Assembly: GCA_963931865.1 (NCBI GenBank)
Contig: OZ007517.1
Location: 9,186,038-9,250,037, forward strand
From: Axinella damicornis
Taxonomy: Eukaryota; Porifera; Demospongiae; Axinellida; Axinellidae
Direction of reading: 5' to 3'
Length of the DNA: 64,000 bases
In this document: positions 54,720 to 64,000 of the stretch, in pieces
How positions within the stretch are numbered: position 1 is the first letter of the stretch
Layout of the letters: each line of letters begins with the position of its first letter
Notes under the pieces: model-generated
Databases searched by the model: none
What the model was told of the DNA's origin: nothing
Seen by the model: the letters and a program-made list of their open reading frames with translations, nothing else
Program-made: the position numbers and the translations under genes

Positions 54720-55990
54720 TGTACCAGTGTGTTGCTGAGGACCTGTAGATTCCTATGATCCCCATATCATAGGCCTTCTGTATATTGGGTGACGTTAAAG
54801 CTAATAAAAGGCAAAATCCATTATTTTGTTAGAGGGGGAAAGACCATGGTCAAAATTTGTCCACGTCCCTCAGTGACCAAAGCAGTTATGGTGACAAAAA
54901 TCAGGCCTGGAACAGAAGGAACTTAGGCCTTTCCAGTGGTGCAGGAATTTCGCTGAAAGCTGCTTCAAGGAAGGAACAGGAAATGGTGTCTGGAAATACA
55001 TGCTCCCTGTCTGATCTTTGATATTATCAGACAGTCACTTGCATTGCCCTTAGTGCGAACAGGAAATGATGGTTGGGTGCCATTTTTGGAGTGCCAACCT
55101 GTGCCAATGCTACATTTCTGTGGTATTTCCCGAGTTTCTGCATTGTTTCGTCTCCATGTGGGAGTGTCTGATTATACATGGCGGCCGATAATTGATCACT
55201 TACTCTAGTGCCAACAAAACACAAATAGGCAATTCGTTTGAGTCCCTGGCTCAATGAGTTACAAATTTGGTGGAATGAACACGTATGCAATTCACAGCTT
55301 TGACAGTTTTGAGAAGATGCTTCTTTCGGTATCGGGCTTTCGGTATCGGTACGCCGATGCTTCTTTCGGTATCGGGCGACATTTCAATGCACTGAAATGG
55401 TTGTCCCAGAGAGCCGATTTCAAACATTAAAGGAGACTAAAGGTCTCAGTTGAAGGTACAGAAGGGGTTTGTGGAGCCTCTCTGGTGTTGGTAGGGACAA
55501 TAAGTTCCAGAGAAGTCATTATGCTGAGATCTTGCCAGGGTGATACTTGTAGTAGTAGGTCTTTGTTGTACGGATGTTGTATGAAGCTGTTATAATCTGG
55601 CGCGAGCCCTGCGGCCACTATTGTTCTATTGTTCATTGTTGTACTTGCGGCTCTTGAGTTTTTCATGAGATTTACCTGACTGCGACAATGCTGATGATCA
55701 ATACGAAGTGTTGCAGGAGGAGAGTCAGAGGCTCTCCATGAATGGATATCTCTATACAGCTGTGCAGTTAAGGATATCTCCTCACAGATACTGCTGACAA
55801 TCACTGTCTCCTACATGATTCCAGTTTCATTTGCTTAGAGAAGTTCTGGTTGCAAACGTTGTCACGATGAAGTTCCAGCGTCTTCTCCAGGTTCTCTTAC
55901 TTCTAAAGCCCAAGGTGATGCCCCAATAGTACGCCGTTCCTCACAACAGGTGGAGCTGGTCGAAGTTGGCATGGTTGGCGAGTTCCATCG
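54720..55990. other. intergenic, no gene recognised
   Basis: Contains a partly duplicated CTTCTTTCGGTATCGGGC motif at 55320-55380. A short minus-strand frame at 55890-55945 (NPDLAMELANHANFDQLHLL then stop) looks coding-like and may be a last exon of the gene proposed at 56768-56962. Confidence 0.5.
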
Positions 55991-56029
55991 CGAGGTCAGG
56001 GTTCATTTCTTGCGATTACGTCATGATCA

Positions 56030-56575
56030 AATGTAGTACCAAACGATTTATCAAACGCATGAAATGATTTTGTACCAAATGATTTATCGAATGCACCAAA
56101 TGATTTATCGAATGGACCAAATGATTTATCGAATGTACCAAATGATTTATCGAAAGTACCAAATGATTTATCAAATGCACCAAATGATTTAAATGTACCA
56201 AATGATTTATCGAATGTACCAAATATGATTTATCGAATGTACTAACTGAATGCACCAAATGATTTATCAAATGTACCAAATGATTTATCGAATGTACCAA
56301 ACTGATTTATCGAATGATTTATCGAATGCACCAAATGATTTATCGAATGTACCAAATGATTTATCGAATGTACCAAATGATTTATCGAATGTACCAAATG
56401 ATTTATCGAATGTACCAAATGATTTATCGAATGCACCAAATGATTTATCGAATGTACCAAATGATTTATCGAATGTACCAAAATGATTTATCGAATGATT
56501 TATCAAATGTACCAAATGATTTATCGAACGCATCAAATGATTTAATTTATCGAATGTATCAAATGCAGCTATCGA
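56030..56575. repeat. 21-bp minisatellite, about 25 units
   Basis: Units GATTTATCGAATGTACCAAAT with variants (GCACC, AAAGTACC, truncations). A 21-bp unit keeps frame, so long repetitive open frames exist on both strands; these are repeat products. Confidence 0.95.
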
Positions 56576-56767
56576 ATTTTGGAACGAACGGCCTGCCATA
56601 TGTTAGCAACCTAAATTTAGCTACATGTGCCGGTCCTAACACAGCCTCAGTTAAACTGTGTCTGCACACTGCCGTTTTTGCAGGGCTATGATGTTTATGT
56701 CCACCCCAAACACTAGAATACTTATTGTATTTTACCCCAACAGTACAAATGTTACTGTCCCACTCAC

Positions 56768-56962
56768 CAGTACAGGTATAGGCGCCACGATGTAGTAGCT
56801 GGGGTTCACCTTGACCGACTGCCAGCCAGCTATTTTGACGAATAACACTACAGCAGTCTTGCAAATTTACATTAAACGACAAAAACAGTATCTTGTACCA
56901 CTTTTAAACCGTTTTAAACAGTCAAATCCCGCACTCCAGCTCTTAGACAGCTGCCTAGCCAT
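56768..56962 (-). CDS. possible small gene, two exons
   Basis: ATG at 56962 opens MARQLSKSWSAGFDCLKRF and reaches donor GTACAA after 64 nt (phase 1). After acceptor AAAATAG an exon 56768-56829 continues AGWQSVKVNPSYYIVAPIPV to a consensus donor GTGAGT. The phases fit. A later exon near 55890-55945 could supply the C-terminus, but its phase does not fit the GTGAGT donor directly. I do not recognise the protein. The N-terminus is basic, so a small mitochondrial protein is one guess. Confidence 0.35.
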
Positions 56963-57121
56963 TTTTTCTCAACAGGTCCACGTAGTCGGCCATTTTGTAG
57001 GGTAACTCCCACTTCCGCTCAAAATAAATCGCAACGGAAATGTACGGGTGCGGTTCGTATATGGTTCGACTGAATCGCCAAATTAAAACGGTCGCCAAAA
57101 TTTCCGGTATAGAGTAAGCAA

Positions 57122-58562
57122 CTGATTATCGGACGCGACGACATGTAAAATCGGACGCGCTAGCGCCGAACGAGTATATTACCGGAAGTGGGCGGGACCT
57201 TCAGTCGATACTACAGACCCATCGCAGTTTGAGTTGAAAGTTTGGTGGTTCTATGTTGCTTGGTTCTGGAGCTACAGCCAGCCAAATCTAGATCCGAAAC
57301 AATGTATGATCGGACAAAATTGATGTATTATCGGATGACGCTCCCTGCCTTTTCTCTGAAGGAACTTTCTCTGAGATTTTTACATTTTCGGGAAGCCTCA
57401 TGATCCCTCTGCCGCTAGTCTCGTGCCCAGCCGGAAACGTGTACGGAATATCCGTCTGGTGACTTTCAGCAATATTCTCGGTCTTCATCGAATATTCATA
57501 GCTCAGCTAACCGCCTGAAACCGGACAGAACCAGAAGTCCTACGCGTGAAATGATTACGTAACAGCAAGAGAAATTTGAATTTTCTACAACTTCTCGCTC
57601 CTAATAAAGACAAAATTGAATTCTCTACGATTTCATTGGCAGTCTGAAATTCCTGCCTAAAAAGTATGAATTTTTAATGAAGACCGAGGCTTATGCGCAA
57701 AGTCGCCAGACCCTCTTTCCCGCGAGGGGTGGGGTCTGGGCACGAGACTATCTGCCGCAGGCTCACTTTTTGTCACCGTGGCTGATTCGAGTGCTAGAGA
57801 ATATCACCGAATGTTGACCAGGGTCTCCGTGTCTAATATCGGACGCTGAAATTTCGTCGTATTTTGGCGTAGACACTCACAGGTACACTCTAGTGTTGCA
57901 GTACGGATACCATTGGAAAGTGCAGGTCCTCAGCAACGTAATGGCGCAAATCCCGTGTTTATACGTTGCACCGTACCTGAGATACAGCTGCTTTCCCCAG
58001 TTTGCTCCTGTATGGGCGGTCCAAGATAGCAACGACAGTATTTCTGGAGAGTTCTGGGGTAAACGACTATATCTCAGGAACGGTGCAACGTATAAACACG
58101 GGACTTATACCATTTTGTTGCTGAGGACCTGCACATTCCAATGATATCCGTATTGCAGCACTATAGTGTACCTGAGAGTGTCATCGCCAAACTACGACGA
58201 AATTTCAGCGTCCGATATTAGACACGGAGACCATGGTGATATTCTCTAGCACTCGAATCAGCCACGGTGACAAAAAGTGAGCCTGCGGCAGAGGGATCAT
58301 GAGGCTTCCCGAAAATGTAAAAATCTCAGAGAAAGTTCCTTCAGAGAAAAAGCAGGGAGCGTCATCCGATAATACATCAATTTTGTCCGATCATACATCG
58401 TTTCGGATCTAACTTTGGCTGGCTGTAGTTCCAGAACCAAGCAACAGAGAACCACCAAACTGTCAACTCAGTGTGCGATGGGTCTGTAGTGTCGACTGAA
58501 GGTCCCGCCCACTTCCGGCGCTAGCGCGTCCGATTTTACATGTCGTCCGATAATCAGTCGCT
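57122..58562. mobile_element. 1.4-kb palindromic foldback element
   Basis: Left arm 57122-57998 (interrupted at 57416-57750) and right arm 58053-58562 are reverse complements with few differences: CTGATTATCGGACGCGACGA at the left end against TCGTCCGATAATCAG at the right; CCCGCCCACTTCCGG, TGATGTATTATCGGATGACG and GGCTCACTTTTTGTCACCG are all mirrored. The spacer is about 55 bp. No transposase frame. It fills the space between the possible gene at 56.9 kb and the start codon at 58610. Confidence 0.9.
57416..57750. mobile_element. foldback element nested in the palindrome, exact 8-bp duplication
   Basis: Ends TAGTCTCGTGCCCAG and CTGGGCACGAGACTA. TCTGCCGC lies at 57408-57415 and 57751-57758. The other palindrome arm has the uninterrupted site (CCTCTGCCGCAGGC on the complement of about 58290), so the empty site is available for direct comparison. 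Confidence 0.95.
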
Positions 58563-58609
58563 TTCTCTACGGTATGTCCAAAAACAATTGGCCTGCCCCT
58601 CGCACTTAG

Positions 58610-59881
58610 ATGGTTTGCCACTGCATAGTTGTTGAGATGAGTCCAATAAGAAGTGCCACGTTTCTAGCAATTGCCGTTTTGTCAGGCTGCATATTCCTCT
58701 TCACGGTATACGTATTGACAAGCGGAGTAAATCAACCCAGACCGTACCCGGCCGGACATGGCTACATACTGGAACTAAGCTCTAGTGATCAGCTGACTAG
58801 TGGGGCAGCAAATGTCCTGTGTTTGCAGTGCTTAGCTCGCCAGATCCATCCAAGAGTAGTGTTGGTTGAACCGTTTGTGACGGTGCGCAGCCAGTATGGA
58901 GCATCACTCGTAGGTGACCAGGAGTTGTTTGCAAGAGAAAATAATGTGAAATTGAGTGATATCTTTGATATTAGTGTCTGGAAGAGGATCACACAGCAGC
59001 AACAGTATGCTCCGCTAGTTACTTGGGAGTATTTTTTGAAGTACGCACCACGAGATGTGATCCTGGTCCAAAACCTGTTCGACAAAGAGTGTTCTGCACT
59101 GGTGCATCTAAATGAGACTCTCTCACCCTTCTTCAAAGTGTTCCAGTTTCAAGTTGTGAGGCTGGCATGTTTGCAGCCTAAAACATCTGGTCCGCTGACT
59201 CTAAATCAGTTTAAAGTGGCTGTGTATGGAAACTACTCTCCTCCCACTGTCACAGTAATCTTTGATCGATTTTGTGGAATTGGTACTGGAATATGGCCAT
59301 ACGCTACTGCAATTACTGAAACTGCCTGTGAAAAGCGCACAACACAAAGATTCTTTCATAGCCTGAAACCAAGTTCACGAGTACTCAAAGATGCAGCTAC
59401 ATTTGCAAAACGTTACCTCGGTGGTGCCAATAACTACACATCTGTGATGATTCGAACTGCACACTCAGTGCTAACATTGGGATATAGCAATGGAACACGC
59501 GTTCTCAGCAAATGTCTTCGTAAGGCTGTTGAGGAATGGAAGGCTATGAAGAGCAGAGTTGGATCAAATAACACATACCTTACTCATGACAATTTCTTCA
59601 GGAATAATGTTGGCACTTCACTTATCAAAAACTTTACCCAAGAACTGTATGGAAATGATAATGACCAATGGGAGAGTCGCTTTGAAGATGTGGCTGGACT
59701 GAACCACACTGGGGGAGTTGTGGCATATGTTGCTATTGTCCAGAAAGTGGTTGTGGCTCAAGCCAGATGCATCATTTTGATTGGAGGTGGATCATTTCAA
59801 GGCAGTGCTTTCAGGATGTACACTGAGTCCCACAAACTAGGTAGTCGCTGCTACAAAAGATGGGACAAATACTGTACCTAG
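58610..59881 (+). CDS. type II membrane protein, possible fucosyltransferase-like enzyme
   Basis: Single-exon frame of 423 residues with ATG at 58610; a second Met at residue 10 is an alternative. Residues about 14-36 form a signal anchor, then a lumenal domain with several N-glycosylation sites (NET, NYT, NGT, NNT). C-terminal features TSVMIRTAHSV, NTYLTHDNFF and IILIGGGSFQGSAFRMY resemble the nucleotide-sugar half of GT-B enzymes such as protein O-fucosyltransferase relatives; this is a weak recognition from memory. Its start codon lies 48 bp from the 57.1-58.6 kb palindrome, so the promoter is probably within repeat sequence. A run of 17 Gs follows the stop. Confidence 0.6.
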   Translation: MVCHCIVVEMSPIRSATFLAIAVLSGCIFLFTVYVLTSGVNQPRPYPAGHGYILELSSSDQLTSGAANVLCLQCLARQIHPRVVLVEPFVTVRSQYGASLVGDQELFARENNVKLSDIFDISVWKRITQQQQYAPLVTWEYFLKYAPRDVILVQNLFDKECSALVHLNETLSPFFKVFQFQVVRLACLQPKTSGPLTLNQFKVAVYGNYSPPTVTVIFDRFCGIGTGIWPYATAITETACEKRTTQRFFHSLKPSSRVLKDAATFAKRYLGGANNYTSVMIRTAHSVLTLGYSNGTRVLSKCLRKAVEEWKAMKSRVGSNNTYLTHDNFFRNNVGTSLIKNFTQELYGNDNDQWESRFEDVAGLNHTGGVVAYVAIVQKVVVAQARCIILIGGGSFQGSAFRMYTESHKLGSRCYKRWDKYCT

Positions 59882-59889
59882 GGGGGGGG

Positions 59890-61550
59890 GGGGGGGGTTG
59901 TTAGTCAAGCATGCACTGCATTCCATTGCCGCATCCTATAACATCATGCCATACATGCACGTCTCCATGCTTCAGAGTAGTTTTTTGTAACGGCAATTTT
60001 TTCTTTACAAACAGATGGGCAGGATTGCCAGGAAGCAACACTCTTAGAACTCCAGTGGTTACAGCACACCTACAAGTGGAATTAGCACATCAGCTTCACA
60101 GCACACCACTAAAGAGAAGTGTTGAAAACACACCTTTGTTGTATAGCAATGTGCTCTGCACAATGTTCCCAAATTGATTGTTGGCCATAGCTACTTGCTA
60201 GCACACCTGTCTTAAGGTTCCGGGATACCCAAGTGTTATTAACGCCTGATTAACTAAGTGGGCGTGGCTTCCTAGTTTTACAACTAATGTGGAGCTCGTT
60301 CTGGCTCACCCTAGTAAGCAAGGCTCACGCACTATGAAGTACAAGAAATGTACCATTGGATGCTGCGGAGATGAGCGGTACAAGCGCTAGGGCACATGCA
60401 CTGCGCGCAGTTATCGTACGACTCTGTTGCAAGGATTTTTTGACGTCAAATTTTGCAGATAGAAAGGGACATTCAGAGCACAAATCGTACTTTATCGAGA
60501 CCTACCTTGCCGATAGTGGTGACAGAGACCGTAGTGAAAGCCCGGGGAGGTCTACGATGAGAGATAGAATCGACGGAAGTCGAAAGTGGAAGTCACAGAG
60601 GTCAAACCATCGCCCTTTCAACACGTACTACTTCACGGAAAGAGCCGATTATCGCTGTTCAGCTGTCTCTGGCACTGCAACAGGTACCTCACTTTCACTC
60701 GCGGTAACAGCGCACACCCTACACTGAACGGCAGCGAAGACGTTTGACGTCGAAAATCAGTGGCCATCATGAACACGTCTTCACTGTGGCAGGACAGCAG
60801 CTGTCTTGGTTAGGCGCATGCGTACAGGAAGTTACGCCCATTTAATTGGTCCTATACAGGAAGTCACGCCCACTTAATTACCTAATTAGTTATTAGGTAT
60901 CTCCAAGGGCGCATCGACCCTAACGGGAAGAGGGCATGCAACTCTCGTATTGACTCTGCAAACGGCAAAATCCAAATGCGGCCACCGGATATACTATTTT
61001 TAGACATTGGTATGTAACCGTATATGTGAATGAATGCAATTATCCGATTACGTGGAATATCGCAGAGCAGGCCAGAGAGCTAGATCGAGCGCGTAGAGTG
61101 GATGAATGGACGCCATCCACGTTTTGACGACTGGAAACAACGTGCCCGTCCGTCCTACATGCGGCAGCCATTGCACGCAGGTGCCGTAGGCTTCGTTCGG
61201 GACCGTCTCCACTGAATGACACGGTTCGTTGGCGAAACTGAGGCAAGGAGAAGGCAGTGGTAAGCGCCGTCCAGGGTAACAGCAGTGAGTTTAGATAGAA
61301 GTTCATTGACTTACTAGAGAATGGATATTTTCAGGAACTGTGGCTGTGACTAGCGCGGTTAGCGTGCCAGAGCTGCGCGCGCCGCGGATATGAAATAAAC
61401 AATGTAGCACGTGATTTCTAAAAATAGAATCGATTTGGATTATGCCGTTTGCGGAGTTACATGCCCTCTCGCCGCCTTCGGCGGCTCGATACGCCCTTGG
61501 TATCTCGTAACCTTAAGTGATGTGCTACAACAAGGAGTGTATTGGCACAC
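59890..61550. other. intergenic; one unassigned 123-codon frame
   Basis: A plus-strand frame at 60356-60727 (MDAAEMSGTSARAHALRAV onward) has no family I recognise and is followed by CAACAGGTACCT, a donor-like site at 60681; it could be a first exon or chance. The rest shows no gene. Confidence 0.3.
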
Positions 61551-62362
61551 GGTTTTGTCATAGATATTATAGCTCACGGAACGGGATTGGAAACTGATGG
61601 CGCGCGCCCACTGAACGCGCATATAATTATAATACTTCGAATGCGGGCCACGTCTGTTATACGTATACCATATACCGACTCCAGCGCGCGACGCAGCAGC
61701 TGCAAGCAGAGACGAAAACTGAAGGCCTAGGGAAGTTCCGTACAGATTTTTGTGGACTTGGTTGATCTTCCCAGGTACGTTCAAAGTGTTTGTCTACCCA
61801 CTAGTCAGTGTATTTCAATACCCTGCTGTTTCTGTGGCGATGTGGTTAATGTATCCTATAATATCAACGGTTGAAGCGGCTTTGTTACTTACACTACGGC
61901 AACTTTGAAGTTTTGTGTTCCTATATCTAGCTGTCTGAAGGGCTATGGAGTACTTTAAAATGCTGTAAAGATAATTTAGTGGCTACAGAGTAAGGATAGA
62001 TCCATTGGTAAAAGATATATCTAGGTTTGCCTCGACATCATACATCTATGTCCATAATCAAAGCTGTGACTATGGTCGACTTTGTGTACCTCTACTAGAC
62101 CCTATGAGTGCTCTGTTGTGGTGTTTAGTGCTTTACTAGCAAGTTCAAGTCCATGTTTCCTAGAATGAACCATTAATAGTTATAATTGTTGCCTTTGTAT
62201 GTTGAGTTTCAGCCCTAAAAGTTCTTGTACCTAAGATAGTACATGAAATCTGTATGCATAATAATTTTAAATAGTATAATTCACTCACGCACACATGCAC
62301 CCTTAAAAATCGTATAATTGTACCTGAAATGTCTGATTTATATGAATCACATGCCCTCTACA

Positions 62363-62689
62363 GCCCACTCCTTTGTTGAGCTGGTCCGATACCTGTTTAA
62401 GGTACCAGGGGTGAAGGTGTTCTTGAGCCGCCGGGTGTGTCAAGATCCACTTGAAAAGTTTTTTGGCTGTCAGCGACAGAGAGGGGGCACGCATGACAAT
62501 CCAACTGTAAAGGAGTTTGAGCAGAATACACTGCAGACTCTTCGGGTTGTTAACTCGTTCTGCAGGGAGGTTGCCAAGGGGAATTGCCGTGGCAACAAGG
62601 GAGACTCTCAGCCTGTGCTTGAGCAAGAGAACAACCCCTTGCCGAGGAGAAAGCAAAGCAGAGCCAAAAAACATCAAAATTCAGAGTAA
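62363..62689 (+). CDS. P-element/THAP9-like transposase C-terminal exon
   Basis: After an acceptor-like CCCTCTACAG, the frame encodes SFVELVRYLF, FLSRRVCQDPLEKFFGCQRQ and NTLQTLRVVNSF. The QDPLE-FFG-RQRGG pattern is typical of the C-terminal part of P-element and THAP9-like transposases. Catalytic parts and a THAP domain are not seen upstream within the element, so this is partial or the upstream exons are too diverged to see. Confidence 0.65.
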   Translation, partial: AHSFVELVRYLFKVPGVKVFLSRRVCQDPLEKFFGCQRQRGGTHDNPTVKEFEQNTLQTLRVVNSFCREVAKGNCRGNKGDSQPVLEQENNPLPRRKQSRAKKHQNSE

Positions 62690-62788
62690 ACCTGTTTTTG
62701 TGTATGCAGCATGCAGTTTCGAATTCACTTTCACTGTTCACATAATATTATTATGAAGTATCACATGTGCAATGTACAATGTAAACAT

Positions 62789-63837
62789 TCAACTTAACAA
62801 ATGTTTTCTAATTATTCCCTTTGACTTTTGTGAAGTTTTCTTGGAGCGTTCCTTGTGCTTCTCAACCCAAGCACTGGCAAAAGCAAATCCACGCATTGTT
62901 ACCCATAAGTCGACGATCATTGGGAACAGAGCCTGTTCCTCCTCTGCCTCCCAGTCTGCAGACAAGATGCTCCAGCGCAACAGCACATCCTTGTTGGCCT
63001 GGATGCTAGCAATGGCTTTCTCCTTTAGTTTGATTTGCTGAGTTCCAGCCTGACGAAGAAGAACTTGAAGTTCTAGCTCCATTGCAGCCATCAACAAGTA
63101 CATGTTTGAGTTAACATGCTTTAAGCCTCCCCGGTCTATTTCCTGCAACCAGTCCTGCGATTCATCAGCAACTCCATCTTCATCTGTGAGGTCTAGCATG
63201 CAAAGTATCAACTCCTCTTTGAGTGGATGACTGGAACGCTCAAGCTTTGAACGCAAAGCTCTTGGAATATAACCAGCAGCATAACGAACAGCATTCTTTT
63301 CTTCATAGGTGAGGGATTCCTGCTGGATAGTGGCGGACGGAGTAACTGTCGGAAAATGTTCTCTGATGAGGTCTTTGAAAATATGAATAGTAAGATACTG
63401 GTAGAGAATAGGGTGGGGGGGACATTTAGTTGAGACCTTCAGGAAATCCTCCCACAGTGTTTGAAAAGTTTTTGCCGTTCTTACTTGATGAAACTTGCTC
63501 CACATCTTCTCCCGGCCAGCTTGAGAGCTGTTTGCTGGCAAACACTGCCTCAGGCTCTGCAATAACCTCCTACTAAATGCGGAACACGCAGCTTGGTTGG
63601 TCGGGCATTTGCTCCACTGTAATAGGGAAGTAGCAGCTGTTAGTGCATCCGCTGCATGAGGTGATGGCAGTCGAAATCCGTCGTCTGAAGGCACAGCACA
63701 AACGGCTCGAAGGAATAGTTCGGAGTCGCCTAAACACGCAAGAAGACATTAAGGCTATAATAAAAGCAGACAAGGTACAACAGAATATTGTCCAACTTAC
63801 CGCACTCGCTCATTTCACTGTGTTCTGCCATAGCCAT
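62789..63837 (-). CDS. uncharacterised two-exon protein in the P-like transposon
   Basis: Exon 1 is 63801-63837 (MAMAEHSEMSEC, donor GTAAGT) and exon 2 is 62789-63729 (acceptor TGCGTGTTTAG). Phase 1 fits and the product is 325 residues without stops. Features: PTNQAACSAFSRRLL, WEDFL, EEKNAVRYAAGYIPRALRSK, a DESQDWLQEIDRGGLKHV block and a helical AMELELQVLLR region; lysine-rich C-terminus. I recall similar NAxRYxxGYI / DRGGL proteins of unknown function in cnidarians and sponges, seemingly linked to transposons. It runs tail to tail with the transposase remnant, 100 bp apart. Confidence 0.75.
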
Positions 63838-64000
63838 CACCGTATCGCGTAGCAACGATTTGCTTCCAATTAATCCACACCCGTAACAGACGTTGATCGC
63901 ATTACGTCATCAGTTTCCAATCCCGTTCCGTGAGCTATAATATCTATGGTTTTGTGGTTCTGGTGTGCTAAACACATTTGTGCTTATCTGGTGGTAAAAG

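Larger units (their letters stand above)
61559..63948. mobile_element. P-like DNA transposon with perfect 41-bp inverted repeats
   Basis: Terminal repeats at 61559-61599 and 63908-63948 are perfect 41-bp complements starting CATAGATATTATAGCTC. GTTTTGT directly flanks both ends (61552-61558, 63949-63955), a 7-bp match; the outer base differs if the true duplication is 8 bp. Inside are two converging reading frames: a P-transposase-like C-terminus on plus (62363-62689) and a 325-codon gene on minus (62789-63837). The transposase N-terminus is not recognised, so the copy may be internally deleted. Confidence 0.88.

Noticed and set aside
56016..56690. Repetitive proteins reading INHLVHS or MYQMIYR
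   Set aside because: The 21-bp minisatellite keeps any frame open; no start context or conservation.
61040..61306. 88-codon minus frame before the P-like element
   Set aside because: No motif, no splice-consistent partner and located outside the transposon ends.

Overview
The window is animal genomic DNA. Genes carry many short GT-AG introns, the density of tandem and foldback repeats is high, and metazoan NUP155, ASF1 and OXCT1 are present. I infer a non-bilaterian marine invertebrate, most likely a sponge. The support is a decayed DYFCESG / DPLWDGQGC domain of a kind I associate with sponges and cnidarians, plus the mix of LTR, Penelope-like and P-like elements. The species cannot be fixed from sequence alone. 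Layout: (1) 1-8.7 kb, plus strand, holds a two-exon GT32-like glycosyltransferase (exons 330-534 and 7504-8702) whose 7-kb intron is packed with foldback elements, a tRNA-derived SINE and other repeats. (2) 10.96-13.85 kb, minus strand, is a four-exon ASF1 histone chaperone of 154 residues that ends exactly at the folded core. (3) 14.47-37.49 kb, minus strand, is NUP155, for which I could place 30 exons with unbroken phase. A 200-N gap (18855-19054) hides about 80-90 codons. Its introns hold an intact Ty3/gypsy retrotransposon with identical LTRs, a tRNA-Cys gene, many foldbacks and long microsatellites. (4) 38-42.3 kb is a spacer with a decayed fragment and a roughly 500-bp satellite array; each full unit contains two ATG-plus-splice-donor modules. 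(5) 42.39-51.29 kb, minus strand, is OXCT1/SCOT in 14 exons (513 codons). (6) 51.4-58.6 kb holds a pseudogene, a Penelope-like fragment, a minisatellite, a possible small minus-strand gene and a 1.4-kb palindrome. (7) 58.6-59.9 kb, plus strand, is a single-exon type II membrane protein, possibly a fucosyltransferase. (8) 61.56-63.95 kb is a P-like DNA transposon with perfect 41-bp inverted repeats and two convergent reading frames. Three themes stand out. First, microsatellites sit directly against splice sites with strand-consistent polarity: (CCCT)n or (CA)n before 3' splice sites and (GT)n at one 5' splice site. Second, a large foldback family starting TAG(C/T)CTCG recurs, usually with 8-bp target duplications, and one copy duplicated the OXCT1 intron-2 splice donor. 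Third, splice-site-bearing fragments have been copied: OXCT1 exon 11, the OXCT1 exon-2 acceptor, a decoy-donor minisatellite in NUP155, a captured first exon and the satellite modules. Together these suggest a genome where repeat turnover and splicing signals are closely entangled. The genes themselves encode unrelated housekeeping functions and do not form a pathway.
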